Origin: an uncultured Prevotella sp. | GTDB taxonomy: Bacteria > Bacteroidota > Bacteroidia > Bacteroidales > Bacteroidaceae | Direction of reading: 5' to 3' | Assembly (NCBI GenBank): GCA_900555035.1 | Contig: USJX01000104.1 | Coordinates: 1-8,138 of the forward strand | Length of the DNA: 8,138 nucleotides | Part shown: positions 7,472 through 8,138 of the stretch, in pieces | How positions within the stretch are numbered: the stretch's first letter is position 1 | Layout: every line of letters starts with the position of its first letter | Translations under genes and position numbers: made by a program | The notes under the pieces: model-generated | Told to the model about the DNA's origin: nothing | Databases searched by the model: none | What the model saw: only the letters and a program-made list of their open reading frames with translations

Positions 7472-7951
7472 ATGAATATACGTGTAGGATTTGGATATGA
7501 TGTCCACAAGTTGGTGGAGAACCGTGATTTGTGGCTCGGAGGAATCAAGATAGATTATGAGTTGGGATTGCTGGGACATAGCGATGCCGATGTGCTGATA
7601 CATGCCATTTGTGATGCACTGTTGGGTGCAGCCAATATGCGCGACATCGGTTATCACTTTCCGGATACATCGGAAGAGACGCTGAATGTGGATTCCAAGA
7701 TACTGCTCAAGAAGACAATGGACCTGATTGCTACCAAGGGATATGTCTTGGGAAACATAGATGCCACAGTCTGTGCAGAACGTCCAAAACTCAATCCGCA
7801 TGTGCCAGCCATGAAGGCTTGTCTGGCAAAAGTGATGGGTGTAGATGAGGATCAGATTTCCATTAAGGCAACAACCACCGAAAAGCTCGGTTTTACGGGA
7901 AGAATGGAAGGAATCTCTGCTTATGCCACCGTGTTGATACAAATGGTATAA
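7472..7951 (+). CDS. ispF: 2-C-methyl-D-erythritol 2,4-cyclodiphosphate synthase
   Basis: This cytoplasmic zinc enzyme of the MEP (non-mevalonate) isoprenoid pathway converts 4-diphosphocytidyl-2-C-methyl-D-erythritol 2-phosphate to the cyclic diphosphate with release of CMP. It works as a homotrimer with active sites between subunits. Zinc ligands are visible: Asp10 and His12 in GFGYDVHKL, and His44 in VLIHAICDALLGAA. Other family motifs are GHSDADV (35-41), HFPDT (62-66) and the nucleotide-site block ATTTEKLGFTGRMEG (133-147). At 159 residues it is full length (E. coli about 159). The ATG at 7472 puts the conserved IRVGFGYDVH right at the N terminus. It follows porV by 84 bases, a gap containing the heptamer repeats but no clear terminator or promoter, so it may be the last gene of the porU-porV transcript. 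No clear T-tract terminator follows it. Confidence 0.97.
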   Translation: MNIRVGFGYDVHKLVENRDLWLGGIKIDYELGLLGHSDADVLIHAICDALLGAANMRDIGYHFPDTSEETLNVDSKILLKKTMDLIATKGYVLGNIDATVCAERPKLNPHVPAMKACLAKVMGVDEDQISIKATTTEKLGFTGRMEGISAYATVLIQMV

Positions 7952-8047
7952 TTACACTCAAAAGTTGTTAAGAACTATTGATTTAGTCTTATCTGTTTGA
8001 TACAAATCAAAAAATATTCAAAAAAGGAGTATTTTTTTGATGAAACA

Positions 8048-8079
8048 TTTGGTAGATAGAAAAAATCATTGTATCTTTG
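8048..8079 (+). promoter_or_regulatory. Bacteroidota primary sigma-factor promoter
   Basis: The -33 element TTTG (8048-8051) and the -7 element TATCTTTG (8072-8079) both match the Bacteroidota consensus (TTTG, then TAnnTTTG). The spacing is 20 bases, within the usual 19-21. Transcription should begin a few bases after 8079. No gene on the plus strand follows inside the window, so it must serve a gene or RNA to the right. It is the only full match I found in the gaps between genes on the plus strand. Confidence 0.85.
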
Positions 8080-8083
8080 CAGC

Positions 8084-8138
8084 GTCAAAAGGTTAATAGA
8101 TTGTTTAGGTTAGTAGTAATAGATTTAGGTTTTTAGTT
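8084..8138 (+). other. Start of a stop-codon-rich transcribed leader, cut by the window edge
   Basis: This is the stretch immediately downstream of the predicted promoter. It is made mostly of T, A and G and contains many TAG and TAA triplets (TTAATAG, TTTAGG, TTAGTAG, TAATAG, ATTTAG, TTTTTAG). No start codon with an open frame is present, so it is probably a 5' untranslated leader or the beginning of a non-coding RNA. Which gene it leads is not visible. Confidence 0.5.

Noticed and set aside
7996..8011. Inverted repeat TTTGAT-ACAA-ATCAAA after ispF as a terminator
   Set aside because: The stem is six pairs and AT-rich, and no T tract follows. It would be unstable and is more likely chance.
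8040..8096. Small ORF of 18 codons (MKHLVDRKNHCIFAASKG) with AAAGGAG about a dozen bases upstream
   Set aside because: It covers both boxes of the strong promoter, so its own message would have to start further upstream where no promoter is seen. The length and composition are compatible with chance.
1..8138. Mobile element, CRISPR, phage, defence island, tRNA or rRNA
   Set aside because: No terminal inverted repeats, transposase or integrase motifs, spaced direct repeats or RNA gene sequence were seen. Gene content and order are housekeeping plus T9SS.

Overview
The window looks like a stretch of ordinary chromosome from a member of the order Bacteroidales, most likely Prevotellaceae (Prevotella/Segatella type). 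This rests on three things. It has a PorU-PorV pair, which belongs to the type IX secretion system (T9SS) of Bacteroidota. It has a textbook Bacteroidota promoter at the right edge (TTTG, 20 bases, TATCTTTG). Its start regions are A-rich and mostly lack Shine-Dalgarno sequences. The genus is inferred from general resemblance, not from a database match. All recognised genes lie on the plus strand.

Left part (1-1898): a translation operon. It holds the 3' part of rpsB (ribosomal protein uS2, about 28 N-terminal residues missing) and the complete tsf (elongation factor Ts). A hairpin of attenuator type lies between them, and a strong intrinsic terminator follows tsf. Both genes show the narrow codon choice of highly expressed genes.

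Middle part (1917-7951): four genes in one direction with short gaps. They are a fumarylacetoacetate hydrolase (FAH) family enzyme, porU (the C25-type sortase of the T9SS), porV (an outer-membrane barrel that works with PorU), and ispF (isoprenoid precursor synthesis). PorU and PorV are partners in one machine: cargo with a C-terminal signal domain is carried by PorV to PorU, which removes the signal and attaches the cargo to the cell surface. The FAH enzyme and IspF are metabolic and have no obvious link to secretion. The porV-ispF gap carries eight imperfect 7-base repeats.

Right edge (7952-8138): no recognisable gene. It contains an AT-rich spacer, one strong sigma-ABfr-type promoter, and the start of a leader rich in TAG and TAA that runs off the window, presumably towards the next gene.

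I found no sign of mobile elements, CRISPR, phage or defence genes, tRNA or rRNA. I do not think the window holds an undescribed system. The points worth a second look are modest: the heptamer repeats, the two hairpins around tsf, the lack of a visible promoter for the FAH-porU-porV-ispF run, a start-codon trap in the FAH gene, and the truncated leader at the right edge.
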